45,378 bases of DNA from Desulfuromonadales bacterium (GCA_919902985.1 CAKKSC010000043.1:1-45378); one strand, 5' to 3'; shown: positions 30,747 through 38,456, counted from the stretch's first letter. Translations and numbers: made by a program. Notes: generated by a model from the letters alone, not told the origin.

Positions 30747-31107
30747 AGGTTTTACCCTCTTAGAGGTCATCGTATCCATGGCAGTAATAGCAACTGCGCT
30801 AGTGGCCCTTCTTTCTTTACAGGGCCGCTCAATAGGGATGATGGAGTCTGCCGAGAAGATGGAAGGGGCAAGGCTGCTTTCCGAGAGGCTTATGGGTGAG
30901 GGGGAGCTGAAAGGTGTCCCAAACGGCGAAAAAATAGGAACAGAAGGGCCTTACAACTGGAGAATAAGTGAGATAAAGATAACTCCTGAGGTTATGCCGG
31001 AAGGGGTAAAGGCCCTTCCTGGAAGGCAGTTGTCCCTTGAGGTCTCATGGGAAGAAGGGAAGAGAAAGGAAAGGCTGAACCTTGCGGAATATATATATGA
31101 AAGATAG
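30736..31107 (+). CDS. gspI: Minor pseudopilin GspI
   Basis: 123 residues from GTG 30736, which gives the short leader MKTKG before the prepilin sequence FTLLEVIVSMAVIATALVAL; no heptamers here. The body shows the GspI pattern AEKMEGARLLSERLMGE and YNWRISEIKI, ending in a mixed-charge tail. It overlaps gspH by 11 bases and gspJ by 11. With GspJ and GspK it forms the tip complex that starts pseudopilus assembly. Confidence 0.9.
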   Translation: MKTKGFTLLEVIVSMAVIATALVALLSLQGRSIGMMESAEKMEGARLLSERLMGEGELKGVPNGEKIGTEGPYNWRISEIKITPEVMPEGVKALPGRQLSLEVSWEEGKRKERLNLAEYIYER

Positions 31108-31738
31108 AAGAGAACAGATAGAAGATGGGAAGATGAGAAGATGGGAGGTTGCGCACCCTCTCACCCTCTCACCCTCTCATCCGCTTAACTTCTCAACGTC
31201 TCGTGGCGGTTTTACCCTGATAGAGGTGCTCGTATCTGTTACCATCTTTGCCATAGTTATGTCGATCCTCTACAGCGCCTTTTCCACTTCATCTGCCAAT
31301 GCAAAGATTGTCGAGGGAATGGCTGATGACCTTTCCTCCCTCAGTGGGGCGCTGGATACTTTCAGCCATGAAGTAAGGGGAGCATATTTGATTTCAGATT
31401 CCTCTATGGAAGGTTTCTCAGGCAAAAAAGAGGGTATTACATTCACTACCACTACCCCTTATGTGAGAGATGGGGAGCCAACGGTTCAGTTGGTTTCGTA
31501 TATATTTGAAGAAGACAGTCTGATAAGAAGAGCCCTACGTCCCGGCTCCCAAAAAGAGGTGAAGGGTGAATATCTTCTCTTGGATGGGGTTAAAGACCCT
31601 GCGTTTTCCTTTTTTGACGGGAAGGGATGGATTGACGCCTGGCCTTATGGGAATAAGCTGCCTGCCGGGGTCAGGGTCGTTTTTTCGTATAAGGAACGGA
31701 ATGTGGAAAATGTGATACCTGTGTGGAGCAGGATGTGA
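31097..31738 (+). CDS. gspJ: Minor pseudopilin GspJ
   Basis: 213 residues from ATG 31097 (TTG 31082 is the alternative). The leader is long and contains two low-complexity blocks, a GATGGGA-type purine block and CACCCTCT octamers (31154-31180). The prepilin site is GG|FTLIEVLVSVTIFAIVMS, then the GspJ body: LSGALDTFSHEVRGAYLISDSS and LIRRALRPGS. The stop overlaps the next start (TGATG). Tip pseudopilin. Confidence 0.9.
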   Translation: MKDRREQIEDGKMRRWEVAHPLTLSPSHPLNFSTSRGGFTLIEVLVSVTIFAIVMSILYSAFSTSSANAKIVEGMADDLSSLSGALDTFSHEVRGAYLISDSSMEGFSGKKEGITFTTTTPYVRDGEPTVQLVSYIFEEDSLIRRALRPGSQKEVKGEYLLLDGVKDPAFSFFDGKGWIDAWPYGNKLPAGVRVVFSYKERNVENVIPVWSRM

Positions 31739-33099
31739 TGGGAAGCAAAGGGTTTATCATAGAGGTTGGGATTTATGAAGTAAAGGGAGCGCTTTTCTCC
31801 TCCTTCCTTGGCAGGACAAGGATAGAGAGGATGGAGTCTGTTCCCATCAAAGATGGGGAGACAGCAGCGGCTGTAGAAAAGATTCTTGCCGCCTTTCCAT
31901 CTGATCCGGCCATAACCTTAATCCTGCCTGGTCATCTCTTTATGGTAAGAACAGTCCCACTCCCGTTTACAGATAGAAAAAGGATCAGGAAGGCCTTGCC
32001 ATATGAAATGGACGGTCTTCTCCCCTTCCCTGTTGAAGAGTTGCTTATAGACAGTCTTTCATCCACACCTTCAGAAACTGGAAGCAGGGTAATGGCTATA
32101 GCAGTTCCAGCAAAGCTCCTTCAACACTATTTAAGCCTCTTCCCTGAGGGAAGAAAGCCGTCAATAGCCATCCCTGACTTCGTATCCCTCCTCTCACTCG
32201 GCATAAGCAAAAAAGGAGAGGATGGAGTATACGGCATCGTGGAAATGGAAGAGGGAAAAACAAGCATGGTCCTTATTCAGAATGGCAGACCTGTTTTGGC
32301 GAGGTCAATTGCATCGACTGACGGTTTTCCCTCCGTTCATGAAACTATCCGTACCACAATAAAGGGAATTGTAGATGTAGGACAAAAGGTCAGTAGGCTT
32401 TATATCGCCGGATCAGGCGCAACCAATGATTTCCCTCCAATAGACGGAGTAGGGCAGATAGTTCCACTCCCTCCCATAATAAAAGACATATCCTTGAAGG
32501 AAAAACCTTCGTTTGTTACAGTCGCAGGTGGTGCAAGAGCGGCAATTGAATTCCCATGGTTCAATATGCTGGGTTTGAGTTCTGAAGCAGAGAGGGTTGA
32601 GAAAGCCTTAAAGAGCTTGTCTATTGGCGCAGCCATCCTGCTTATTATGGGAACAGGCGACCTGTATCTGCACTCCAGAACAGAGTCCCAAAGGCATTCA
32701 TCATTAAAGGCCGAGTCAAGGAAGGTATTTCTGTCTGTCATGCCTGATGTGAAAAAGGTGGTAAAGGAAGATGCCCAGATGAAGGATGCCCTGAATAAGG
32801 AGAGGGGGACTTTGGAAGTCCTTACCGGCAAGCCCGCTCCTTCATACCTTGCTTCCATAAAGGGTATAGAAAAGATTGTCTTAGATCATCATGAGGTAAG
32901 GGTAAGGGAGGCGTCTTTTGAGAGTTTTGGTGTAACCATTCAAGGGGATGGAAGCAGTATCGACGCAGAGGGATTAAAAAAGATCTTTTCCGGGATCGAG
33001 GGAGCCAGTGAAGCCCGGGTAGAGGAGTTGACGCAGGGAGTTGAGCCAAACAGCTACAGGTTCAGGATCAGAATTGATTTGGCAGGAAGAGGGAAGTAA
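31738..33099 (+). CDS. gspL: GspL, cytoplasmic-membrane linker
   Basis: 453 residues from ATG 31738, which overlaps the gspJ stop. The N-terminal part is an actin-like PilM/GspL domain (GFIIEVGIYEVKGALFSSFL, VRTVPLPFTDRKRIRKALPYEM, SLGISKKGEDGVYGIVEME). A membrane helix near 296-312 (SIGAAILLIMGTGDLYL) leads to a periplasmic part (KVFLSVMPDVKKVVKEDAQM, a pattern shared with GspL) and a ferredoxin-like C-terminus. It tethers GspE to the membrane. Its place beside gspM supports GspL rather than PilM. Confidence 0.88.
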   Translation: MGSKGFIIEVGIYEVKGALFSSFLGRTRIERMESVPIKDGETAAAVEKILAAFPSDPAITLILPGHLFMVRTVPLPFTDRKRIRKALPYEMDGLLPFPVEELLIDSLSSTPSETGSRVMAIAVPAKLLQHYLSLFPEGRKPSIAIPDFVSLLSLGISKKGEDGVYGIVEMEEGKTSMVLIQNGRPVLARSIASTDGFPSVHETIRTTIKGIVDVGQKVSRLYIAGSGATNDFPPIDGVGQIVPLPPIIKDISLKEKPSFVTVAGGARAAIEFPWFNMLGLSSEAERVEKALKSLSIGAAILLIMGTGDLYLHSRTESQRHSSLKAESRKVFLSVMPDVKKVVKEDAQMKDALNKERGTLEVLTGKPAPSYLASIKGIEKIVLDHHEVRVREASFESFGVTIQGDGSSIDAEGLKKIFSGIEGASEARVEELTQGVEPNSYRFRIRIDLAGRGK

Positions 33100-33100
33100 T

Positions 33101-33628
33101 ATGTGGTCTGTTAAAAATTTATCCGACAGAGAAAGACGCTTTTTTCTCCCTGCCGTTGTTGGCGCGGTATTCGTCTCCATATTCCTGTTTGTGGATTTTC
33201 CATTTTATAGAAACATCGTAGAATTCAAGAAAAAGACAGGGGAAGAAGAGAAGAGGCTCAAATCCCTGATATCTATGGGACAGGAATATCTATCTGTAAG
33301 AAACCAGGTAGATGACATTAAAGAACGGGCATTCAAAGGTGAGGGGGCATCCCTATCAGGGATAGACTCTGACGTAAATAAGGCCGGCCTCAAAAAGAAG
33401 CTCTCCTCCTTGAAGCCGACTACAACTCCTGTTACCGATTTAATAAAGAGGACAAGGGCCGAACTCTACTTTGAAAAGGTCTCCATTTCTGAAGTCTCAA
33501 GACTTCTAACTACCATAGAAGCAGACTGGCATCCTGTTGTCGTTGAAAAGGTTTCTATCAAGGCCACATACGAAAACCCCTCTCTCTTCAATCTCACGTT
33601 GCTTGTGAATACGGTAGAAAAGGATTGA
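33101..33628 (+). CDS. gspM: GspM-like secretion protein
   Basis: 175 residues. The short cytoplasmic N-terminus with LSDRERRFFLPAVVGAVFVS is the typical GspM opening followed by one membrane helix (about 15-35), a coiled coil (EFKKKTGEEEKRLKSLIS) and a small periplasmic ferredoxin-like domain (FEKVSISEVSRLLTTIEA, VVVEKVSIKATYEN). GspM pairs with GspL. GGAAGAGGGAAG upstream supports the start; the stop overlaps gspK. The sequence is diverged, so the call rests partly on position. Confidence 0.82.
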   Translation: MWSVKNLSDRERRFFLPAVVGAVFVSIFLFVDFPFYRNIVEFKKKTGEEEKRLKSLISMGQEYLSVRNQVDDIKERAFKGEGASLSGIDSDVNKAGLKKKLSSLKPTTTPVTDLIKRTRAELYFEKVSISEVSRLLTTIEADWHPVVVEKVSIKATYENPSLFNLTLLVNTVEKD

Positions 33629-34644
33629 ATGCCGTGAGGAGTCGGAAGCAAAAACCGGAAGATAAGAGGCTGGGAAGATGGGAAGGTGGGCAATTTCTCA
33701 ATCTCTCAACTTCTCAGCTTCCTAACTTCTCATCGGCACGTCTCACGGCTTACGTCTCACGTCTCACGGGTTCTGAAAAAGGCATGGCCCTGCTCATGAC
33801 CATCCTTATAGTTGTTCTCCTCTCCCTTCTCATTATGGATATTAACGAGAGAAGCTACCTCGCCCTTACGAGGGCAAAAAACAGCGTGAACTCCCTGAAC
33901 GCCTCTTATATAATGAGGTCAGGTGTCAGTGCAGCCATGGGTTTTCTCGAATTAGACTCGAAAGGGAGCGCCGTTGACACCCTTACGGAGGAATGGGCAC
34001 AGGAGATAACGCGCTTTCCTGTTGGTGACGGTACTGTCTCCGTTCATATCATTGACGAGGCCTCAAAATTTAATATAAACACCCTTGTAAACCCCCAGGG
34101 AGGGATAAATGAAAAGGCGGTCGAAAGGTTTGGAAGGCTGTTAACGATAGCAGAACTTGAAGAGGGCCTTTCAAGGAGGGTCGCCGAATGGCTGCAGAAA
34201 AACAGGGAAGAGATTTCCTATTCGTTCACTGACATCTCTGAACTTCTTCTTGTCCCCGATTTTACCATTGATACCTTCAAAAAAATCGAGAGGTATATTA
34301 CCGTATACACTGATCGCAGAAACGAATTTAATATTAATATAAATACTGTCGGCAGAGAGGTTTTAACCGCGTTGTCCCCCAGTTTGAATGAGACGCTCGT
34401 TGAAGCTATACTTGAATATAGAAAGGAGCACCCTTTCAAGGTTGAACATGCCGGTGATCTAAGTCAGGTGACCGGCTTGAGCGACGCAACACTCAGGACA
34501 ACCTTTTCTGATGTCCTGGATGTAAAGAGCTCTGATTTTACTGTTCAGGTCGAGGCGAATGTGTCTGATACCCTAAGGAAGGGGATGGCGGCTGTTAAAA
34601 GGGGTGGCGATAAGGTAAAGCTGGCTGTATGGAAGGAAGAGTGA
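33625..34644 (+). CDS. gspK: Minor pseudopilin GspK, placed after gspM
   Basis: 339 residues from TTG 33625 (GTG 33634 is an alternative). About 50 leader residues precede the pseudopilin helix EKG|MALLMTILIVVLLSLLIM; they are encoded by low-complexity blocks (GGAAGAT-type, TTCTCAA-type, then TCACGTC heptamers near 33736-33770). The body matches GspK: INERSYLALTRAKNSVNSLNA, then FNINTLVNPQGG and FNININTVGREVLTALSPSL with the helix-hairpin-helix-like part. It caps the pseudopilus. In most operons gspK lies between gspJ and gspL; here it follows gspM. Confidence 0.92.
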   Translation: MNAVRSRKQKPEDKRLGRWEGGQFLNLSTSQLPNFSSARLTAYVSRLTGSEKGMALLMTILIVVLLSLLIMDINERSYLALTRAKNSVNSLNASYIMRSGVSAAMGFLELDSKGSAVDTLTEEWAQEITRFPVGDGTVSVHIIDEASKFNINTLVNPQGGINEKAVERFGRLLTIAELEEGLSRRVAEWLQKNREEISYSFTDISELLLVPDFTIDTFKKIERYITVYTDRRNEFNININTVGREVLTALSPSLNETLVEAILEYRKEHPFKVEHAGDLSQVTGLSDATLRTTFSDVLDVKSSDFTVQVEANVSDTLRKGMAAVKRGGDKVKLAVWKEE

Positions 34645-35280
34645 ATGATAAACAGACTTATTAAAATTACCGGCTGGTTCACTCTGTGGCTCCTCTTCTT
34701 TTGGGTCTTCCTATTTATCGGCTTCCCGGAAGATACTGCGAGAGACTGGCTGGCTGAAAGACTCGGGAAAGAGATCAATGCCAGGGTCTCAATAGAGGAA
34801 CTCCGCATGGATTGGAACCTCGATGTTAAGATCAAGGGCATATCAATAATCAGGGAGCAACCGGCAGTGGGTAGTCAGGAGCCTTCAGCCCTCAGCCTTC
34901 AGCCCTCAGCCTTTAATGTTTTGTTTACCTCCCTGGATATCAGGCCAAAGGCGCTCAGTCTGATAAGACTAAAACCTGCTCTGGGCTTCAGCGCAAGCAC
35001 ACATTCAAATGGAAATATCTCAGGTTCCTATAACCCCGCTGAGATATCCATCTCGTTCAAAGATATTTCGTTCAAGGATATAAGCATTTCCACCCTCCCG
35101 GTTCCATCCGGGACAACGGCCTCCGGCTCTGGAAGGTTTAAACTCATAAAGGGGAAAGGGAAAGTAGAGATCGAGGTGGAAGGTGTCCCTGGAGGCAAAC
35201 AAAAACTAACAACCACTGGAGGCGAATCTCCCGGATTGGACGGGAAGCTGAAGATTACGGTTTCCCTGCCGAAGCTGTAG
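34645..35280 (+). CDS. gspN: GspN-like secretion protein
   Basis: 211 residues, starting right after the gspK stop. It has one N-terminal membrane helix (WFTLWLLFFWVFLFIGFP), a LAERLGKEINARVSIEELRM segment and a beta-rich periplasmic part (LGFSASTHSNGNISGSYNPA, GRFKLIKGKGKVEIEVEG, GLDGKLKITVSLPKL), consistent with the type II secretion N family. A heptamer tract (34882-34909) adds PSALSLQPSAF in frame between the first and second strands. It ends the operon. Confidence 0.8.
   Translation: MINRLIKITGWFTLWLLFFWVFLFIGFPEDTARDWLAERLGKEINARVSIEELRMDWNLDVKIKGISIIREQPAVGSQEPSALSLQPSAFNVLFTSLDIRPKALSLIRLKPALGFSASTHSNGNISGSYNPAEISISFKDISFKDISISTLPVPSGTTASGSGRFKLIKGKGKVEIEVEGVPGGKQKLTTTGGESPGLDGKLKITVSLPKL
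34882..34909 (+). repeat. CCTTCAG/CCCTCAG heptamers inside gspN
   Basis: CCTTCAG, CCCTCAG, CCTTCAG, CCCTCAG in tandem, encoding a Ser/Pro/Leu-rich stretch in the periplasmic domain. Confidence 0.88.
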
Positions 35281-35303
35281 GCCCAGGGAACCATAGAATT
35301 GAC

Positions 35304-35333
35304 TTGACAACCCCTGCCTCATTGTTTTACTAT
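35304..35333 (+). promoter_or_regulatory. Candidate promoter for the Cys-rich protein gene
   Basis: TTGACA (35304-35309), an 18-base spacer and TACTAT (35328-35333). The predicted start of transcription is within a few bases of the ATG at 35344, and no Shine-Dalgarno is visible, so the message may be leaderless. Confidence 0.5.
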
Positions 35334-35343
35334 CTATAAAATT

Positions 35344-35832
35344 ATGAATCTCAGGAAACTATCCTCTTTACTCCTCATATCCCTGATATTGAACCTCAAC
35401 ATGGTGGTTCCGGCAGTGTCCTATGCTGCTGCTGAAGAGACATGCTCCTGCCATTTGAGCAACGCAGATCGTCAGTGCCATTGCGAAGAAGGATGCAAGA
35501 GCTGCGGGATGCATAAAAGCAGTGGTCAGTGGTCAGGGGTCAGAGGTCAGCTAAAGGCTGAAGACTCAAAGGAAGAGGGGACTGTCCCAGATTTACGGGC
35601 GAAGCAAAGCGAAGCAGTAGAATCGGGACTGTCCCCGGTATTGAAAGGAAGGACATGCAGCACATCTCCTCAAGGTGATAGTTCTATATTGCCTGTTTCG
35701 GCAATTCCTTTCATGGTTCCAGTTTTTTGCAATGCTGTTCCAATGCTGCAGGTATCAAACCTGTCACTTCAATCAGAAAATACTCTTCACGTAATTTCCA
35801 TAGCTCCTTCCGAAAAGCCGCCAGCGGCCTAA
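35344..35832 (+). CDS. Exported Cys/His-rich small protein
   Basis: 162 residues. A signal peptide (LLLISLILNLNMVVPAVSYA) is followed by a dense Cys/His cluster: ETCSCH, then DRQCHCEEGCKSCGMH (about residues 35-58), suited to binding a metal ion. After it come AGTGGTC heptamers (35521-35548) and a whole 60-bp repeat element (35577-35636), both in frame, then a hydrophobic patch and a Pro-Pro end (SEKPPAA). The protein at 44105 has the same plan: signal, CxC-x-H clusters, variable middle, PPS-type end. The two may be paralogues working with CcdA/TlpA or copper-type metals (inference). No database family recalled. Confidence 0.75.
   Translation: MNLRKLSSLLLISLILNLNMVVPAVSYAAAEETCSCHLSNADRQCHCEEGCKSCGMHKSSGQWSGVRGQLKAEDSKEEGTVPDLRAKQSEAVESGLSPVLKGRTCSTSPQGDSSILPVSAIPFMVPVFCNAVPMLQVSNLSLQSENTLHVISIAPSEKPPAA
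35577..35636 (-). repeat. 60-bp GGGGACAGTCCC element, copy 2, inside a gene
   Basis: Inverted copy of 24107-24166, with GGGGACTGTCCC at both ends (the right end inverted). It is 60 bases, a multiple of three, and is read through as VPDLRAKQSEAVESGLSPV. Confidence 0.85.
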
Positions 35833-35998
35833 CACATCCCACATCTTCAATCATTTAAGTCATTCAACACTGATTAACACTGATTTTTTTATGATTTTCA
35901 CTGATGAGATTTACTATCTTTATCCGTGTAAATCATGCTCTATCTGTGCAACTCTGTGTAAAAAACATCTTTTATTGTTAGCCTTTATGGAGGTTTTG

Positions 35999-36496
35999 AT
36001 GAAATCCGTAACAACAGCCCTTATCCTTGTGGCTGTTATGCTACATCCGCTCTGTTCCTATTCTGCTGAGATTGGAGGAAAGGCCCCTGCCTTCAGCCTG
36101 AAGGATATAAAAGGGAACACCGTAACCCTCGAAAGCCTGAAGGGGAAGGTGGTTTTCCTGGACTTCTGGGCATCGTGGTGCGGCCCCTGCAAGGAGGAGC
36201 TTCCCGAACTCGAACTCCTTTACAAAAAATACGGTAAGGATGGCTTTGAGGTAGTTGGTATCAGCGTTGACAAGTCAGAATCAAATGTCGTCGAATTTCT
36301 GAAGAAGAGGCCCATCTCTTTTACTATTCTAACCAATATCAAGGGTGATGTAGCAGAGGCATACGGTCTGCCGGGTATGCCTACAGGTTATATCATAGGG
36401 AAGGACGGCGTAATCCAGCACAGGCACGCTGGATTTGCCAGGGCATTCCTGCCTGTATATGAGAAGGAGATAGCTGAACTGCTTAAAAAGCCGTAA
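35999..36496 (+). CDS. TlpA/ResA-family thiol-disulfide oxidoreductase
   Basis: 165 residues from the ATG at 35999, set by GGAGG six bases upstream; a longer reading from 35891 runs through low-complexity sequence. Signal peptide (ALILVAVMLHPLCSYSA), then the TlpA fold: APAFSLKDIKGNTVTLESLKGK, VVFLDFWASWCGPC with redox cysteines C61 and C64, and cis-Pro GMPTGYIIGKDG. It reduces disulfides in the periplasm, for example in apocytochromes, taking electrons from a CcdA-type protein; one is at 43323. It is followed by DUF4266 and DUF3570 genes, a neighbourhood I recall from other Proteobacteria. Confidence 0.93.
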   Translation: MKSVTTALILVAVMLHPLCSYSAEIGGKAPAFSLKDIKGNTVTLESLKGKVVFLDFWASWCGPCKEELPELELLYKKYGKDGFEVVGISVDKSESNVVEFLKKRPISFTILTNIKGDVAEAYGLPGMPTGYIIGKDGVIQHRHAGFARAFLPVYEKEIAELLKKP

Positions 36497-36582
36497 AACG
36501 TTATTCGTAAACCGTAAACTGTAAAAAGAGAACGGTTCACGATTCACGGTTCACGGTTCACGATTCACGGTTTACGATTCAC
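36491..36582. repeat. Inverted heptamer blocks before the DUF4266 gene
   Basis: Left block of CCGTAAA-type units (36491-36525), right block of seven GGTTCAC/GATTCAC units (36534-36582). The left units are complementary to GGTTTAC-type units of the right block, so a stem is possible. The block ends exactly at the GGAGG ribosome site (36583). Confidence 0.88.
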
Positions 36583-36592
36583 GGAGGTTACG

Positions 36593-36814
36593 ATGAAACT
36601 TTGGTTACTTGTAGTAATGCTGTTGTCTCTGTTTTTCACAGGCTGCGCATCCCTTGAACGAGTACAGCCGTGGGAAAGGGAGACACTGGCCGATCCCATA
36701 ATGCAGCTTGAACCGGACCCCTCGGAGGCAGCCTTTGATGAGCACATGTTGAGTACCAGGGAAGGGAGCGCTGGAGGATACGGCGCTGCAGGGGGAGGTT
36801 GCGGATGCAACTAA
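36593..36814 (+). CDS. DUF4266 small lipoprotein
   Basis: 73 residues; GGAGG at 36583 supports the ATG. Lipobox FTGC with the lipidated cysteine at residue 18. The mature part, VQPWERETLADPIMQLEPDP, then AFDEHMLSTREGSAGGYGAA and the end GGGCGCN, is the DUF4266 pattern. It nearly always precedes a DUF3570 gene, as here, with a 10-base overlap. The clustered Gly/Cys end may bind a metal or form a disulfide. It probably assists the DUF3570 barrel at the outer membrane; the true role is unknown. Confidence 0.92.
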   Translation: MKLWLLVVMLLSLFFTGCASLERVQPWERETLADPIMQLEPDPSEAAFDEHMLSTREGSAGGYGAAGGGCGCN

Positions 36815-37995
36815 TTAAACCGTTTAAACGGCTTAAACAGTTCAAACCGCTTGAGCTATTTTTTACGGCCTTTATGCTTTGCATTTCGCACTTTGCAATT
36901 TGCACTGACTTCGTCGGGGCCGAAGACCGCTTCAGCATCAAATACCAGCATTATGAGGACGACAAGAGCATCTACTACAAGGACACCAAGGGAGCTTCAT
37001 CAGACCGGTGGCTGGTAGCAATTGCCAAGACAATAACAGAGAAGACTTCTTTGGCCTTGAATTACGGTGTAGACGCCATATCTTCCGCATCATGGAAGGT
37101 GGACGGTGTGACATCGGCCACCAGGAGGGCAGGGGAAGAAACCAGATACAGCGGTGCCCTTGGAGTAAACCAGATCATAGGCAAGGCGACCTTATCGGCC
37201 GGGGTGGGTGTGAGCAGAGAGGACAACTACAACTCAGATTACATCTACGCAACCATAGCCCAGGACTTAAACAAAAGGAATTCAACTGTGGCACTTTCGG
37301 TTTCAAGGGCATGGGACGACATCTATTCCACAAAGATCGGAGAGTCAAGGGCGTTCCCCAGGTCTAAGGATACGTCCACCGTAGGCCTTAGTTTTACCCA
37401 GACCATTACCCCCTGGACCATCGCAGCCATAGGGCATGAGTACACCATGGCCGAAGGATATCAGGCCCATCCTGAGAATGTGGTCTACCTGACTAACGCG
37501 AGCTATACGGACGAGGCTCACCCGGAGACCCGTTACAGGAATGCGAGTGTACTGAGGATAAACCAGTATCTTCCATGGAGCGGGGCCATACATGCGGACT
37601 ACCGCTACTACCACGATTCCTGGGGGCTTGGTTCCAACACCATCGGCCTCAAATACTACCAATACCTTTACGATGACCTTGTCCTACGGTTAAGAGGGCG
37701 ATTCTATACCCAGGGGGCGGCAGACTTTTATTCCAAGGACCCTTCCGTCCCTGACAGCTACCCTACGATAGACGGAAAGCTGAGAAAGTTTGACTCATTG
37801 ATGTACGGCGTCAAGCTTATTTATAACGCAACGAAGGTAGCCAGAAAAGCAGGCATGAATGTGGGGGAAAAGATAAATCTGGACCTCAAGTGGGATGGAT
37901 ACCAGCAGGCCGATGCCATAACGTCAGCCACCAGTAGAAGCGGCGACGGTTTAAAGGCCGACATAGTCCAAGTAGGCCTTGGAATGGAATTTTAG
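36805..37995 (+). CDS. DUF3570 outer-membrane beta-barrel
   Basis: 396 residues from ATG 36805 (GGGAGG upstream). The signal peptide (LELFFTAFMLCISHFAICTD) is encoded by GCACTTT-type heptamers. The mature protein has the DUF3570 pattern: DRFSIKYQHYEDDKSIYY, TEKTSLALNYGVDAISSASW, DVTSATR-type GVTSATRRAGEETRYSG, VALSVSRAWDDIYST and a C-terminal DAITSATSRSGDG with a terminal phenylalanine strand (VQVGLGMEF-like). It is predicted to be a large outer-membrane barrel. In other bacteria DUF4266/DUF3570 genes sit near ApbE flavin transferase and thioredoxin genes; only the thioredoxin is present here. Confidence 0.92.
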   Translation: MQLIKPFKRLKQFKPLELFFTAFMLCISHFAICTDFVGAEDRFSIKYQHYEDDKSIYYKDTKGASSDRWLVAIAKTITEKTSLALNYGVDAISSASWKVDGVTSATRRAGEETRYSGALGVNQIIGKATLSAGVGVSREDNYNSDYIYATIAQDLNKRNSTVALSVSRAWDDIYSTKIGESRAFPRSKDTSTVGLSFTQTITPWTIAAIGHEYTMAEGYQAHPENVVYLTNASYTDEAHPETRYRNASVLRINQYLPWSGAIHADYRYYHDSWGLGSNTIGLKYYQYLYDDLVLRLRGRFYTQGAADFYSKDPSVPDSYPTIDGKLRKFDSLMYGVKLIYNATKVARKAGMNVGEKINLDLKWDGYQQADAITSATSRSGDGLKADIVQVGLGMEF

Positions 37996-38003
37996 GAGGC
38001 GGA

Positions 38004-38456
38004 ATGAGATTCAATAGTCAGAAGTCAGGAGTCATAAGTCAGAAGCAAAGGGTCTTCACCTTTAGCCTCTTGCTTTTTATCGGTTGCGGAAGCAGCGTCA
38101 CAGGCACCAACACAGCCCTTGATGTCGCGCATAAAGATGGCCCGGACTGCATCCAGAGCGGATGCCATCCAGGATTCGGTGCAGGTGGGACGGTATTCAC
38201 AAGTATAAGCAGCGAAACCCCGGCCAGCGGGATAACTGTAAAGGCACAGTCAATTTCAACTGGGGAATTGATAACCCTTGGGACCAGTGACAGCTTGGGC
38301 AACTTTCATTATCATGAAGAAATCAGTAGTGGGTATTACAACATGGCTGTGGGTAGCAAGCCATGGAGCAGGGCGCACAGCATGCCGGAATATGCCGGGT
38401 GTAACAGGTGCCACAAGTCGTCGCCGGCAGGCGGCGCCACTGGAAACTTAAACTAG
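38004..38456 (+). CDS. Small dihaem lipoprotein cytochrome with a CX4CH site
   Basis: 150 residues; AGGAGG before the ATG. The N-terminus is encoded by AGTCAGA heptamers (38016-38043) and leads to a lipobox FIGC (Cys28). Haem sites: CIQSGCH at 49-55, with four residues between the cysteines, and CNRCH at 133-137. Between them is a small beta-sandwich (TPASGITVKAQSISTGELI, LGNFHYHEEISSG), a carboxypeptidase-regulatory-like insert also seen in the cytochrome at 39996. CX4CH sites are known from Geobacter-type cytochromes. Likely anchored to the outer membrane as an electron carrier next to the DUF3570 barrel. Confidence 0.9.
   Translation: MRFNSQKSGVISQKQRVFTFSLLLFIGCGSSVTGTNTALDVAHKDGPDCIQSGCHPGFGAGGTVFTSISSETPASGITVKAQSISTGELITLGTSDSLGNFHYHEEISSGYYNMAVGSKPWSRAHSMPEYAGCNRCHKSSPAGGATGNLN

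Noticed and set aside
31738-33099. PilM of a type IV pilus instead of GspL
   Set aside because: Neighbours are all gsp genes, the protein has its own membrane helix and periplasmic domain, and no PilN/O/Q genes follow.
36534-36582. CRISPR-like array
   Set aside because: Units are seven bases with no spacers and no Cas genes nearby; this is a tandem heptamer tract.
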